Assembly: GCA_949987705.1 (NCBI GenBank) | Contig: OX465284.1 | Coordinates: forward strand, 64,899,470-64,963,469 | Direction: 5' to 3' | DNA length: 64,000 bases | Source: Thereva unica | Lineage: Eukaryota > Arthropoda > Insecta > Diptera > Therevidae | In this document: positions 54,602-64,000 of the stretch, in pieces | How the letters are laid out: every line of letters starts with the position of its first letter | How positions within the stretch are numbered: the first letter of the stretch is position 1 | Notes under the pieces: model-generated | What the model was told of the DNA's origin: nothing | What the model saw: the letters and a program-made list of their open reading frames with translations, nothing else | Database searches by the model: none | Made by a program: the position numbers and the translations under genes

Positions 54602-55052
54602 ATGATAGAATATCACATGCGCGGAGGGACACCAGAAAGCTATGGAAAGTAATAATAAACAAGCATAATAAACAAGCAAGAAGCGAAATCGAAAAGCGAT
54701 CTCCAGAAAATCATAGTAAACGGCAAGACAATTGAGAGTGCGGGTGACATTGCAGCTTGCTTCAACACCTACTTCAATGGAATTGGTAAGCCTATCCGGG
54801 CGGATATACCTACTTGGCTACCTGTAGATACACCAATGGCGACTAACTCAATCTTCATGACTCCTACCAGCATGGATGAGGTAGAACGTGTTGCACTGAA
54901 TTTAAAAAAAAATACAACTCCTGTAATGGATGGAACCTCCGCTGAAGACATAGTTGATGTTATAGACATTATTAAGAAAAAACCCTCTCTAAATTTATAA
55001 ATGGGGCAATGAGTAGTGAAACTTTCCCTAGCTGGCTCAAGGATACGATTGT
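54602..55052 (+). pseudogene. LINE RT N-terminal region
   Basis: Motifs (in differing frames): VNGKTIESAGDIAACFNTYF, MTPTSMDEVERVALNLKKNT, VMDGTSAEDIVDV and SSETFPSWLKDTI, the region just before the YRPI block. Cut at 55052 by the BEL element. Confidence 0.72.
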
Positions 55053-55323
55053 TGTATTGACTACATTTCAATAGCTCAGGAAAAAACTTAATCGGCCCTA
55101 TGAAATAAAACACCATATTTTTTTTTGAGTGGAGAAAATGCTATCAAAAAACTCCACTATTTATTTTTAATTCCATTTTTCCAACTGACACAAGTCCGGC
55201 ACACGCCAACTATTTTCCTAAATTCTATACATACTATAGTGTGATTAAAATGCCACCAAAGTGGCAGCGGGAGTATTGAATCCTAAAAAATATATCATTA
55301 GCAGATCCGTAGCGTTTCGTACA
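55053..55323 (-). repeat. 3' LTR of the BEL element
   Basis: Direct copy of the LTR at 61541-61809. The adjoining internal sequence on the minus strand, ACCGGGGAC, may be a short polypurine tract. Confidence 0.9.
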
Positions 55324-55357
55324 GTCCCCGGTGTCGGGAGACACAATTCCTAACACG

Positions 55358-56535
55358 TTACGGCTTGAGTAACGTCCGTAGCGCTACATAGGTATCCTGA
55401 TTGATAGCGCACTCCACCGGTAAGACGCAAATTTTCTGTACCGGTCGTTTCAAGACTGTCGCTGCAGTTTCCACGGTAACACTTCGCACAGCCCCTTTGC
55501 TATCAGGAAATACCTCTCTAATCCTTCCCATTGTCCAGCTGGCTGGTGGCAAGTTCTGGTCCTTTAAGAGCACTAGCTGTCCGACTTTAACATTCTCGCG
55601 TTCCCGACGCCACTTTTTCCTTTCTTGTAGCGTAGCCAAATATTCACTCTCCCAGCGATTCCAAAAATCCTTAAACATTTTTTGCCGAGCGTTCCAAAGC
55701 CTCCTCCCTTGCAGATTACTCTCATTTGCAAACTCAAAGGGCGGCAATGCAACAAGCGGTTCCGACACTAAAAAATGCCCAGGGGTTAATGCCTGCAAGT
55801 CCTGCGGATCGTCCGTCAACGGTGTAAGCGGACGGGAATTAAGCACTCCTTCGACTTGGCACAAAAGTGTTGTGAATTGTTGGTACTCCATTATTGTTGC
55901 ACCAACGACACGTTTAAGGTGAAACTTCATAGATTTCACCGCTGCTTCATATATGCCACCCTGATGTGGGGCGGCGGGAGTCATAAATTTCCAATCTGTG
56001 CCCTTATTCGCCACGCGATCCACAGTTCCATCCATTATCCACTCTTTGTACGCCTTGCCAATCACTCTTTCAGCTCCAATGAAAGAGGTGCCATTATCAC
56101 TGAACAATCTAACACATCTTCCTCTCCTTGCTACGAAACGCTCGAAACATGCAACGAAGAAGCTGAGGTTAAGTCCGTCACTAGATCCAAATGCACTGCT
56201 CTTGTTTTCATGCATACAAACACTACGGCCCAGCATTTGTGCTGCGCGATTACATTCCTTTGCTTATCCAAATATTTCACCTGAAACGGTCCAGCGTAAT
56301 CCACTCCTGCAGATAAAAACGCCTTCGGGCCGGGAATAACCCTGTCCGCAGGCAGGTCTGCCATTATCTGTTCCTGATTTATCTGTCTTTGCCGTACACA
56401 TTCAATGCAAGTTCGTATATAATTTTTCAATCCATCACGTAAGCGCAAAATCCAATAATTTCGACGGATATGTTGCATCATTAGCTGAATACCACCATGA
56501 TGATTGACTCGGTGGGAAAATCCATTACCAGCCAT
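55358..56535 (-). pseudogene. BEL integrase and C-terminal domain, frameshifted
   Basis: 56535-56131: CIECVRQRQINQEQIMADLP (zinc-binding end), then AGVDYAGPFQVKYL (first Asp) and RAVHLDLVTDLTS. The second frame, 56236-55358, has LFSDNGTSFIGAERVIGKAY (second Asp), APHQGGIYEAAVKSMKFHLK (catalytic Glu) and EGVLNSRPLTPL. It ends with the DUF5641-like tail GQLVLLKDQNLPPASWTMGR. This is a complete Pao integrase layout with a frameshift in the 56131-56236 overlap. Confidence 0.9.
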
Positions 56536-57776
56536 GCTAGACGCGCACCTTTTGGTATTATGATCGGATGTTTCATGTCATAAGTAAGATCTGATCTATC
56601 TAAGCGTCCCCCTACTCGTATTAAACCTTGCTTGTCCAGAAACGGGTTGAGCGGTTCCAAATGGCTTTTTTCCGGCAACGGCCTATTCGCCGCCAATGCT
56701 GTGTATTCGCGGTTGTAATTTTCGCGTTGGCTTTGTCTGATGAAATATTTCATTGCCCATCCTTTTTCGGTTTGAGATGGAGGAGCAATTATCATGCTAA
56801 CAGAGCGACTCGCTCTTGCCGGTGGTTTGTATCTCGCCAAGCGAGCCTTCACATAGCGAAAGCAGTATGCTAAAATTCGTAACGCTTTTTCCAATTTATC
56901 TGCATATTCCAACACGGACATTCTCCGTCGCCAATCCAGCCCTTTCTCTCCTTTGCTGATATCCAATGCGACACTAAATTTGGTTACGCTATATACTTTC
57001 AATTCTAAAACGTCACTGTCTGCTTGCGGTAATGGAAATTGTTCTTCAGGCCACCGCGATTCTGGCCACTGGAGCCACTCTGGTCCGTGCCACCATAACT
57101 TATTGTCTATTAACTCCGAAGGCCTCGCACCTCGACTTAGTAGGTCTGCTGGATTTTGCTTTGTGTTTACATAACGCCACGCTTTAATTGGAGTTCGTTT
57201 TTGAATATCGCGAACCCTATTCGCTACAAATTCCTTTAAGTTGGCTGGCTCTTTGCGGATCCAAAACAAAGTAACTGCTGAATCAGTCCATAACATGGTT
57301 TCAGTTCCTTCAAAAATTGATGTCGATACATCCGATAGCAACCGTGACAGCAGTTCAGCGGCTGTCAATTCCAAGCGCGGAATTGTCATTTCCTTCAACG
57401 GGGCCACTCTCGTTTTTGATGCGACCAGATTGCACCGTGCTGGACCATTTGGATACTGAGCACGTATGTAAATCACTGCTCCAAATGCTTTCTTTGAGCT
57501 GTCCGAGAAGCCTATCAATTTCGTTTTTATAGCATCTGATGTACCATACCATCTTGGAATTCTTATCTTTTCCAATAGTATGACCTCTTTCCATACCTTT
57601 GTCCATAACTCCTGAATCCCTTGACTTACTTCTTCATCCCAATCTATTCCTGCTTTCCACAGCTCTTGTATTAACATCTTCAAAATTACTATTACCGGCG
57701 ATATATATCCGTTTGGATCAAACAACTGTGCGGCGCTTCGTGAGCTTTCCGGTGGGTGTTGGTGTTTTAACAACAT
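56481..57776 (-). pseudogene. BEL RNase H / Pao pol region, 431 codons open
   Basis: AQLFDPNGYISPVIVILKML and LIGFSDSSKKAFGAVIYIRA (RNase H first Asp), MTIPRLELTAAELLSRLL (Glu), MLWTDSAVTLFWIRKEP (third Asp), and NPADLLSRGARPSELIDNKL (late block). After that comes the LEPLNPFLDKQGLIRVGGRL segment that begins integrase. The catalytic residues look preserved. It is joined to RT by a frame change near 57776. Confidence 0.9.
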
Positions 57777-58538
57777 ACGTAAATTGATCTTCTTGGTAGA
57801 GCCATTTTACCCCTAACACACTGGTTAGACTGTCCCCGGAAAACACCATGCAGCTAGAATCCATGCCACCCAATTCATTTGATTCAAGGGCTTGAATTAC
57901 CGCTTGGTCATTGAATTCCATTTTCTCAATTGAAATCCAGCTGCTGCGAGAATTTGCGCAATTTGCTTAGCCAATTTAGTTGCCTCTTCTACCGAATCTG
58001 CTCCTGTCACACAATCGTCCATATAGAAGTCATCTATAATTGCTTTAGCTGCTTCCGGCAAAGTGTCTGCAGCTTCCTTTGCTGCCTGTATCATACTACG
58101 AACGGCCAGGTGTGCTGAGGATGTTAGCCCAAAAGTGACCACTGTCAACCAATATTCTTTTATATGCAGATCCGGACTCTCGCGCCAAAAGATGCGCTGG
58201 CAGTCCCAATTCTCTTCATTAACTCTGACTTGATTAAACATCTTTTTGATGTCGCCGCATACCGCAATTTTGTGGCGTCTAAATCTCATTAGGGTCGTGT
58301 GCAGTTTCGTCTGTAGCTTTGCGCCAAGCATCTGAACTTCATTGAGCGATTTTCCGTAATTTTTCTTACAACTCGCATCGTAAACTACCCTAGGCTTTTT
58401 TAACACACAGTGATGTGGGATATGGTAGCATATTTTACCGGGTAGTGGCGGTCGCGCTACTTCAACCATGTGGCCGTTCCGCTTTAATTCCCGCATTTCA
58501 TTTACATAAAATTCCTTTAATTCTGGCATATTTTCCAC
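57718..58538 (-). pseudogene. BEL reverse transcriptase, one stop
   Basis: CYHIPHHCVLKKPRVVYDAS, ICVCGDIKKMF-like first Asp block (AVCGDIKKMFNQVRV), VTFGLTSSAHLAVRSMIQAA and IIDDFYMDDCVTGADSVEEA (YMDD box), AAAGFQLRKWN. A stop at 57897 ends this frame. The continuation LESNELGGMDSSCMVFSGDS and LGVKWLYQEDQFTYVVK is in another frame (57921-57718). Confidence 0.9.
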
Positions 58539-59658
58539 CTATGTAATTTATTCCAGGTTTGAATGGAATCTTAACTACGAATCTACCATCCACGTCCCGA
58601 TAATGTGTACTGACAAAGTGCTCTTCCACCATTTGCTGCTCCTCCGTTAACTTTGATACTGCTCCAACTACCGATCCAATATTATCCTGTTTCCAAAGCC
58701 TTTCAATCATTCCATTCAACTTCTCGTTAAGTGCATCATCCACTAACGAAAATACCTTTCCAGTATGCATGTCAACGCTCTCTATATATTCCCCCATCAC
58801 GACTACTCCAAACGTTGTGTTTATCAACGTTGTGCCGTCCTGCAGTGTCCTAATGTAGCGATCAAATATTTTTGCGACAACCCCAACTCCTAACGTTATA
58901 TGGACCTGATCCGGTTTGGAATAGAGCGGATCAGCCAGCTTGCAATCCAATTTATATTCGTTTTGCGAAACATCCAACTCAGCGCTCGGAATTAGCGGAC
59001 AAAAGTCATTTTGTGCCGGCAAAATCCAAAATGTTACCTTAATAACGCAATCCGAAACAAACCATGGTCGCACATTGACCTCAGTTTTGCGGTTGATCAT
59101 AAATGGCTTAGGCTGCTCGCACACTGCATCAGAATTTGTACGAAATTGTGCGAATTCTGATGAAATTGTATATATTTTCATCAGAATTCGCACAAATTCG
59201 TACAATTTCTGATGCAGTGTGCGAGCAGCCTTAGAATCTATGCCGACTACCTGACGCGTAGCTTCTGATGTTGGACATTTAATTATATTATACAATGCCG
59301 CCGACATAAGGTTAGGCTGAGCTCCCGTATCTAACATTGCTTTAAACGGCCCATACATTACTCCGTTATATTCCAATTTCACCGATGCAGTCGGTATCAA
59401 ATACTTAATATCCTCTACTATTGTGGGTTTATTAAAACAATTTGAATAACATGAATAGGGCCAATTCTTTGACAGTTTATTTTTATTAGATACATTTTCT
59501 TTTTGACATTCTTCCATTTTATTTTCCAACGCATTTTCCTTTTCCTTGAGCAGATCCAGCTTTCCGTTGAGCAATTCCAGTTTTTCATTGAACAGCGATG
59601 TAGCCACCTCCAGTGCCGACGTATCAGGCTTCTTTTCTTTGACCCATTTTGGTTTCAT
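58498..59658 (-). CDS. BEL protease region ORF, with in-frame MITE insertion
   Basis: 386 open codons. After a Lys-rich coiled coil (LELLNGKLDLLKEKENALEN) comes the aspartic protease: GPFKAMLDTGAQPNLMSAAL with the DTGA active site, then VVGIDSKAA. The next 41 codons (ARTLHQKLYEF through AVCEQPKPF) are not protease. They translate a 120-bp fold-back MITE (59111-59230) plus its 3-bp target duplication. The protease frame then resumes (MINRKTEVNVRPWF, FWILPAQNDFCPLIPSAELD). The end overlaps the RT frame. An insertion in this part of the enzyme would be expected to harm it; activity is unknown. Confidence 0.85.
   Translation of the reverse strand: MKPKWVKEKKPDTSALEVATSLFNEKLELLNGKLDLLKEKENALENKMEECQKENVSNKNKLSKNWPYSCYSNCFNKPTIVEDIKYLIPTASVKLEYNGVMYGPFKAMLDTGAQPNLMSAALYNIIKCPTSEATRQVVGIDSKAARTLHQKLYEFVRILMKIYTISSEFAQFRTNSDAVCEQPKPFMINRKTEVNVRPWFVSDCVIKVTFWILPAQNDFCPLIPSAELDVSQNEYKLDCKLADPLYSKPDQVHITLGVGVVAKIFDRYIRTLQDGTTLINTTFGVVVMGEYIESVDMHTGKVFSLVDDALNEKLNGMIERLWKQDNIGSVVGAVSKLTEEQQMVEEHFVSTHYRDVDGRFVVKIPFKPGINYIGGKYARIKGILCK
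59111..59230. mobile_element. 120-bp fold-back MITE with TTA target duplication
   Basis: GGCTGCTCGCACACTGCATC on both ends in inverse orientation, arms of about 55 bp, loop of about 10 bp. TTA flanks both sides (59108-59110, 59231-59233), as for PIF/Harbinger-type insertion. It has no stop in the frame used by the protease ORF. Confidence 0.92.
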
Positions 59659-59700
59659 TTGCCGTTCCGTTCTCTTCTTCTTGGCTGAGGGGCCGTCTAG

Positions 59701-61188
59701 TCAATCGGTCGAACTGCTTCGATGACGACGGCGGCTATCCGAGCGGTCTGGGCGGCGTTCTTGTCGGCGCGCCTGATCTTGCATATGGATACCCTTGACT
59801 TCCTGTACTTTCATCGCCACGTTTGTATTTGCTTTGCTTGGACAAATCATGCTGTTATGCCGCCGGTCTTCACAATGGCTGCTGCCACAGCGCGACAAAT
59901 CATAGCAGCTGCTGACGCTATGGCCACGTTTTAAACATAAACGACAAAGACGATTCTTTTCGATAACCCGGATGCGGCCAGCATACGACAATGGCTTGAA
60001 TTCCGAGCAGTAGAAAATTTTGTGGTCCCCACCACACGCACCACATGGGTAATTATACTTGTTAGCCATTCCAGCGGCCGCTACTTGCGATGGTGCACGC
60101 GACTTATTGGCTGAACCTTGCTGTCTGCGACTCTCTAAGCGGGCCGAGTGCTCGTTGAGCCGATTTGCCTGATAATTTCCTTGTTCAATGCTGTTTGCAC
60201 TTACAGCAGCGTCACAGCGTTCATCCAGAAATTTCACCATTTCACCAATGGTTGGCGTATTATTGTCGTTGCGGCGCAACTCCCATTCATATGCTGATTG
60301 CGGATCCAAACGTTCATGGACAACATGCACCAACACCATATCCCAATATTCTACCGGCAATTCCACACTTTCCAGGTTGCGAATGGTCCTCATAGTCGTA
60401 TCAGACAAACGCCGAAAATCTTCAGATGTTGTCGGCAGTTCTAAAGGTTTTATTGCCATGAAATGTCGCAAATATGCGCGTGCCAGCGGATAATGCTTGT
60501 CGTACACCTCATTCAAGCGCTTCCACGCGTCATCGTAGCTTTCCCCATTAACCGGCCATCCGGCCAGCGTATCACTAGCATGCTTCCGAAGCGATTTAAG
60601 CAAATTCGTAAGCTTAAAAATTGGCTCTATCTTATCGTTCTTGTGAACTGCTGCTTCAAAGCGGTTCCGAAAATCTTTCCATGTCAGCAAATCAATCCCA
60701 TCAAACGTACCCCAAGTGTTTTGAATATTCTGCTGTTGAGTCGGCATTTCGAGACGAAACACCTGGCGCTCATTTGCAACTAACCTTTGTGTGGTAGCTC
60801 CGCTCGCTTGCACCTCCTGCGTTGGCATACTCACTTGCAATTGTGCAAGCTGCCCTTCCAATTTTCCAACTGCATTCGTAAATTTTCTTTCAATTTCGCA
60901 CATTTCGGCGTTCAAATTGTCGCGTTCCTCTTGATCCGCAGCAACCCGGATCACGTTCTTAGTTACTTGCCTAAGCTCGGCGTATTTATCTTGACCCATG
61001 GCCAACCGAGCGCGTGCCGTATAAACATCCAACTTCCCTAAATCTGGTGAATCTACAAGCTCCATCCAATAGTTAAGGCGTGTTACCATTGAGGCACGCT
61101 CATGCAATGCTTGATCGTGCAGAAGTAGTACCTACACTTGTTGCTGCTTCCGCAGCAGCCGTACCGCCTTCTTGCTGTATGGATCCAT
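59701..61188 (-). pseudogene. BEL/Pao gag, open except one early TAG
   Basis: The natural start is probably ATG 61188 (MDPYSKKAVRLLRKQQQV). Codon 19 is TAG (61134-61132), after which the same frame stays open to 59701 (468 codons from ATG 61107). Motifs: coiled coil in residues 60-110, TFDGIDLLTWKDFRNRFEAA, NLLKSLRKHASDTLAGWPVN and YDKHYPLARAYLRHFM (the DUF1759-type gag core). These are followed by zinc knuckles CGACGGDHKIFYC and CRLCLKRGHSVSSC. It ends in a basic tail (ARRQERRPDRSDSRRRHRSS). A single nonsense change is the only visible defect. Confidence 0.9.
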
Positions 61189-61520
61189 TAGCCATCCTAT
61201 TCCACAAAAAAGGTAAAAAAAAGTGAACAAAAAATCCAAAGCTTTTTCAGCAAATAACAATTCAAGAAAAAAAACGCAAATATACTTAAATTCTCAAATA
61301 TATTCCAATTCTTCTTGTGCGCTACCCTAGCTCAACTTGTCTATTTGCGAAGTTTCCAATATATAATTAAATTATTAAATCAATTCGCAACATTAAAAGA
61401 CAATAACCCGTTTTTTTTTGTTTTTAACTAATTAATTTATATTTACGCTAAGCCTGCTAAGTTTCTTACCTTTTTTTTAACCGCAATATATACTTATCTT
61501 TTTGGGCGCTGATTTCCAGA

Positions 61521-61537
61521 TCCGGCTCGAAGGACCA
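61521..61537 (-). other. BEL primer binding site, tRNA-Tyr type
   Basis: The minus strand has TGGTCCTTCGAGCCGGA three bases inside the 5' LTR. Its complement, TCCGGCTCGAAGGACCA, is the 3' end expected of insect tRNA-Tyr with CCA. Confidence 0.8.
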
Positions 61538-61540
61538 TAA

Positions 61541-61809
61541 TGTATTGACTACATTTCAATAGCTCAGGAAAAACTAAATCGGCCCTATGAAATAAAACAC
61601 CATATTTTTTTTGAGTGGAGAAAATGCTATCAAAAAACTCCACTATTTATTTTTAATTCCATTTTTCCAACTGACACAAGTCCGGCACACGCCAGCTATT
61701 TTCCTAAATTCTATACATACTATAGTGTGATTAAAATGCCACCAAAGTGGCAGCGGGAGTATTGAATCCTAAAAAATATATCATTAGCAGATCCGTAGCG
61801 TTTCGTACA
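61541..61809 (-). repeat. 5' LTR of the BEL element
   Basis: Nearly identical to 55053-55323, 269 bp. Confidence 0.92.
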
Positions 61810-61814
61810 ATTGG

Positions 61815-63030
61815 ATTAGTACCTATTTTGAAAGGAGAAGACTCGGCTGACATGAATAATTACAGGCCCATAGCACTAATAAGCGACATGGGAAAAATTT
61901 AGGAAAAAATCTTTGAGAAAATAATAAGAAAATTTATTGCTAGAAATGGAGGTCTAAACAGTAAGCAGTTCGGCTTTTAAGAATGCAGCAGCGCTAAACT
62001 GGTTACTTCGGAAACTCTGAACCTAATAAACAGTTATCTTGATATGGGTTACTATGCAGGGGCAGTATTCATCGACCTTAAAATGGCATTTGAGACACAG
62101 TGCACCATGACGTCTTACTAAGTGCCCTCTATAACCTTGGAATAAGGGGCTTGGCGAATGGTCTGCTGAGGAACTATATCACTCGGAAGCACGTGTCAAC
62201 TAGAGTTAATGGTGTCTTGAGTGGCCAAATAGTGCTCACAACTGGAGCTCCTCAAGGCTCCATACTAGGACCACTTCTATATTCGCTCTATATCAATAAC
62301 ATCAAATACTCAAGGCTAAGTGGAGAAAACCATATATTTGTAGATGATACTAACCTGATATATCGAGCTAAAACCGCGAAAGAGTTAGAAAATAGCATAA
62401 ACAGTGACCTGAAAATCTTCCAGAAGTGGTCGGATGGAAATAAATTAAAGATAAATGAAAAAGAGACTAAGTACATGATATTCCTTCAGAAAAATAAGAC
62501 AGATATCACAATTACGGTCAAAATAGGCGAAGAAAAAATAGCTAGGACAACTGAAATGTTCTACCTAGGACTTAATTGATTATAAACTGAACTGGAGGAA
62601 ACACATAGTAATAATAGGAAAAATCCCCACCCCACTAATAGGAGTTCTTAAAAGACACCCCGAGCTTCATGAGGAAATAGCGCTTTAGGTCTATAATGCG
62701 CATATTCTATCTAGGATTCGATTTAGTATCCTTAACTGGTCGCAGTGCTCTCAAACTAGTGTGCACAGATGAATTTTTAAACAGGGCGCTGAAAGCACTA
62801 TATGGACTTCCATGGAGTTCAGCCACTCAAGAAGTTTACCGGCTCATGGGCCATTTAACATTGGACCAGATCATCCGAAATGAAAAAGCAAAGTTTGTGT
62901 ATAAGTTGAAGAAAACACATCTGAGATCAAACTTAGTAATTGTGCAATACTCAAGCATACACGAATACGTTACAAGAAACAGGGACAACTTTAGACCAAC
63001 GAACGAAGAGGACAAGAAAGGGTCTGCTTA
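61815..63030 (+). pseudogene. LINE RT core and C-terminus (3' part of the split LINE)
   Basis: Continues the LINE cut at 55052: VPILKGEDSADMNNYRPIAL, QFGF followed by a stop, VFIDLKMAFE (first Asp). Then the open stretch 62100-62579 has TTGAPQGSILGPLLYSLYIN, IFVDDTNLIYRAKTAKELEN (VDD catalytic box) and WSDGNKLKINEKETKYMIF. The tail 62696-63031 reads FLNRALKALYGLPWSSATQE and MGHLTLDQIIRNEKAKFVYK. Stops near 61902 and 61978 and frameshifts make it dead. FVDD in place of the more common FADD is still a plausible catalytic box. Confidence 0.82.
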
Positions 63031-63039
63031 ATACTAGGG

Positions 63040-63475
63040 CTGATGATACCCGGGTACCCGGGTCTTACGGGTACTACCCGGGTACCCGGGTCTTAAGGCT
63101 TATTGGAATTTGCCTAAAAATTTCATTTTTTTATTACGTCTTTAAATTTAGAGATGTCTTGCAGTTTCTTCTGCTTCTACTGACTTTTGAAAATATTTTG
63201 CTTAGATATTCAAATGTGTTTTTTCACATATCAATATTATAATAAATTATAAATTTACCTTTATTGACAGCAAAATTTAATTTGTTATATTTCAGTTGAA
63301 ATGTGTACTTACAGTTTATGTTTATTTTTTAGATGTTTTCCCATTGTCGAAACTGACCCAGCATAAGAAAGAAAGAGTATCGCCACAAATATCGCACTTT
63401 ATTTCATTTTCCACTTGTTTTGCATGTTTCCACACCCAACTGGTCCGGCGAGGCATTTTGATTTAATTAAAAAAA
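63040..63475 (-). mobile_element. hAT-like remnant with BED zinc finger and CCCGGGTACCCGGG repeats
   Basis: Near the left edge, ACCCGGGTACCCGGGT occurs twice (63050 and 63077) with an inverted feel, like subterminal repeats. On the minus strand from 63460 an exon reads MPRRTSWVWKHAKQVENEIK, CDICGDTLS and, after a one-base frame change, SYAGSVSTMGKHLKNKHKL, a BED-type finger (C-x2-C and H-x4-H). A GTAAGT donor follows at about 63315. The rest of a transposase is absent and the right end was not found. Confidence 0.55.
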
Positions 63476-63591
63476 AAATTGAGCCGCATTCACAATGATT
63501 TTAACACATTGCCAGCGGGCGATCTAAGAGACATTTAAAAGCCTGAGCGCCGGCGTATACGTTTTGTCTTTAGAGTACGACAAATAAAGGG

Positions 63592-63736
63592 TGTGTTCCC
63601 AAATAGAACCCAGCATACCGGCCAGTGCTAATGACGTCTTAAATCGCAGCCGATTCTGTATATTTTCATTACCATTGCGTACGATTTAAGACGCCATAAG
63701 CACTGGCCGGTATACTGGGTTCTATTTCGGAGCACA
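63592..63736. mobile_element. 145-bp fold-back MITE
   Basis: TGTGTTCCCAAATAGAACCC is mirrored by TGTGCTCCGAAATAGAACCC. Arms of about 55 bp run through CCGGCCAGTGC and GTCTTAAATCG with few mismatches. No target duplication is evident. Confidence 0.88.
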
Positions 63737-64000
63737 GGCAAAGATTGGCGTAACCATGGCAAGTAAACACAAATCGATGTGTAAGACACACATACCAGTA
63801 AAAAAAACCCACATCATCGGAAGGAATTTTATATGTACCCGTTTTTATTATTTTATAATGTGTTATTTTATATGTTAATTTATAAATATGTACCTGTATA
63901 ATTATAAAGAATGTAATCAAAAGAGTTTCGTAATTAACAATAATAATTCTTAACGTCCATGATATATAATTTATTTGTGAATTTGCTAAATTATAAAAAT
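63737..64000. other. Unassigned AT-rich sequence at the window edge
   Basis: No feature recognised. Confidence 0.4.

Larger units (their letters stand above)
55053..61809 (-). mobile_element. BEL/Pao LTR retrotransposon, 6.76 kb
   Basis: LTRs at 55053-55323 and 61541-61809 start TGTATTGAC and end TTTCGTACA; they differ by about two substitutions and two run-length changes. The flanks ATTGT (left) and ATTGG (right) are a 5-bp duplication with one change. Genes on the minus strand run gag, protease, RT, RNase H, integrase, with no env. The low LTR difference suggests a recent insertion. Internal frameshifts still make it non-autonomous. Confidence 0.93.
47240..63030 (+). mobile_element. One LINE copy split by nested gypsy, ACAGGGTGT and BEL elements
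   Basis: LINE pieces on the + strand appear in the correct order on both sides of the insertions. First comes a small fragment with NPEKTELILFTNRKK (near 47350; perhaps a separate scrap), then endonuclease pieces at 47480-47840. The linker is at 53426-53750, the start of RT at 54602-55050, and RT plus C-terminus at 61815-63030. Removing the insertions restores colinearity. At the BEL site the frames on both sides agree (WLKDTI followed by LVPILKGED). Numerous stops and frameshifts show that the LINE itself is old. Confidence 0.8.

Noticed and set aside
55401..56339. Long + strand ORFs across the BEL integrase
   Set aside because: They are antisense shadows of the integrase frames.
1..64000. 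CRISPR arrays, operons, bacterial promoters or rRNA genes
   Set aside because: The sequence is eukaryotic; tandem arrays present have no spacer structure and no rRNA motif was seen.

Overview
The window looks like nuclear DNA of an insect, most probably a fly. It is AT-rich, has GT-AG introns, a TATA plus initiator core promoter, and a dense load of insect-type transposable elements (Tc1/mariner, hAT, TTAA-type, LINEs, Ty3/gypsy, BEL/Pao, tRNA-derived SINEs). Nothing prokaryotic is present. Species cannot be read from the sequence; a large-genome fly is a guess. All identifications come from reading motifs and repeats by eye, with no database search.

Only two short stretches look like host coding sequence. 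One is a first coding exon at 1185-1281, with an in-frame stop just upstream and a GTGAGT donor. The other is at 46378-46510, with a TATA box and initiator about 355 bp upstream and a GTAAGAG donor. Both are on the + strand and both end one base into a codon, on a G. They therefore fit alternative first exons of one gene spliced to a common exon beyond 64000. I do not recognise the gene. On that model, about 45 kb between them and everything after 46510 is intron filled with transposons.

Region by region: 2-7.5 kb holds MITEs, a decayed mariner, a Tc1-like element carrying a smaller MITE, and a decayed two-exon transposon-type gene. 8.5-12 kb has two unrelated tandem arrays (about 152 and 141 bp units) around a broken PHD-finger ORF1-like gene. 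12.2-15.3 kb is a minus-strand LINE with an open ORF1. 15.4-18 kb is a DNA element interrupted by a 5'-truncated RTE-type LINE with an open 519-codon reverse transcriptase. 18-26 kb has a large palindrome, SINE-like units, LINE scraps, a hAT remnant with perfect 8-bp target duplication and a cysteine-rich pseudogene. 26.6-35.2 kb carries several copies of one LINE family plus a 722-bp TTAA-flanked MITE. 35.5-38.7 kb has a decayed gypsy gag and LINE pieces. 38.6-46 kb is mostly unassigned, with LINE fragments, a fold-back and an 816-bp TA-flanked element.

The most informative part is 47.2-63 kb, a stack of nested insertions. One + strand LINE is split by (i) a 5.6-kb Ty3/gypsy element of CsRn1 type, itself carrying a hAT element and a fold-back MITE, (ii) an 850-bp element beginning ACAGGGTGT that itself carries a SINE, and (iii) a 6.8-kb BEL/Pao element whose protease frame carries a 120-bp MITE inserted in frame. 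Target duplications and LTR differences give a relative order of insertion.
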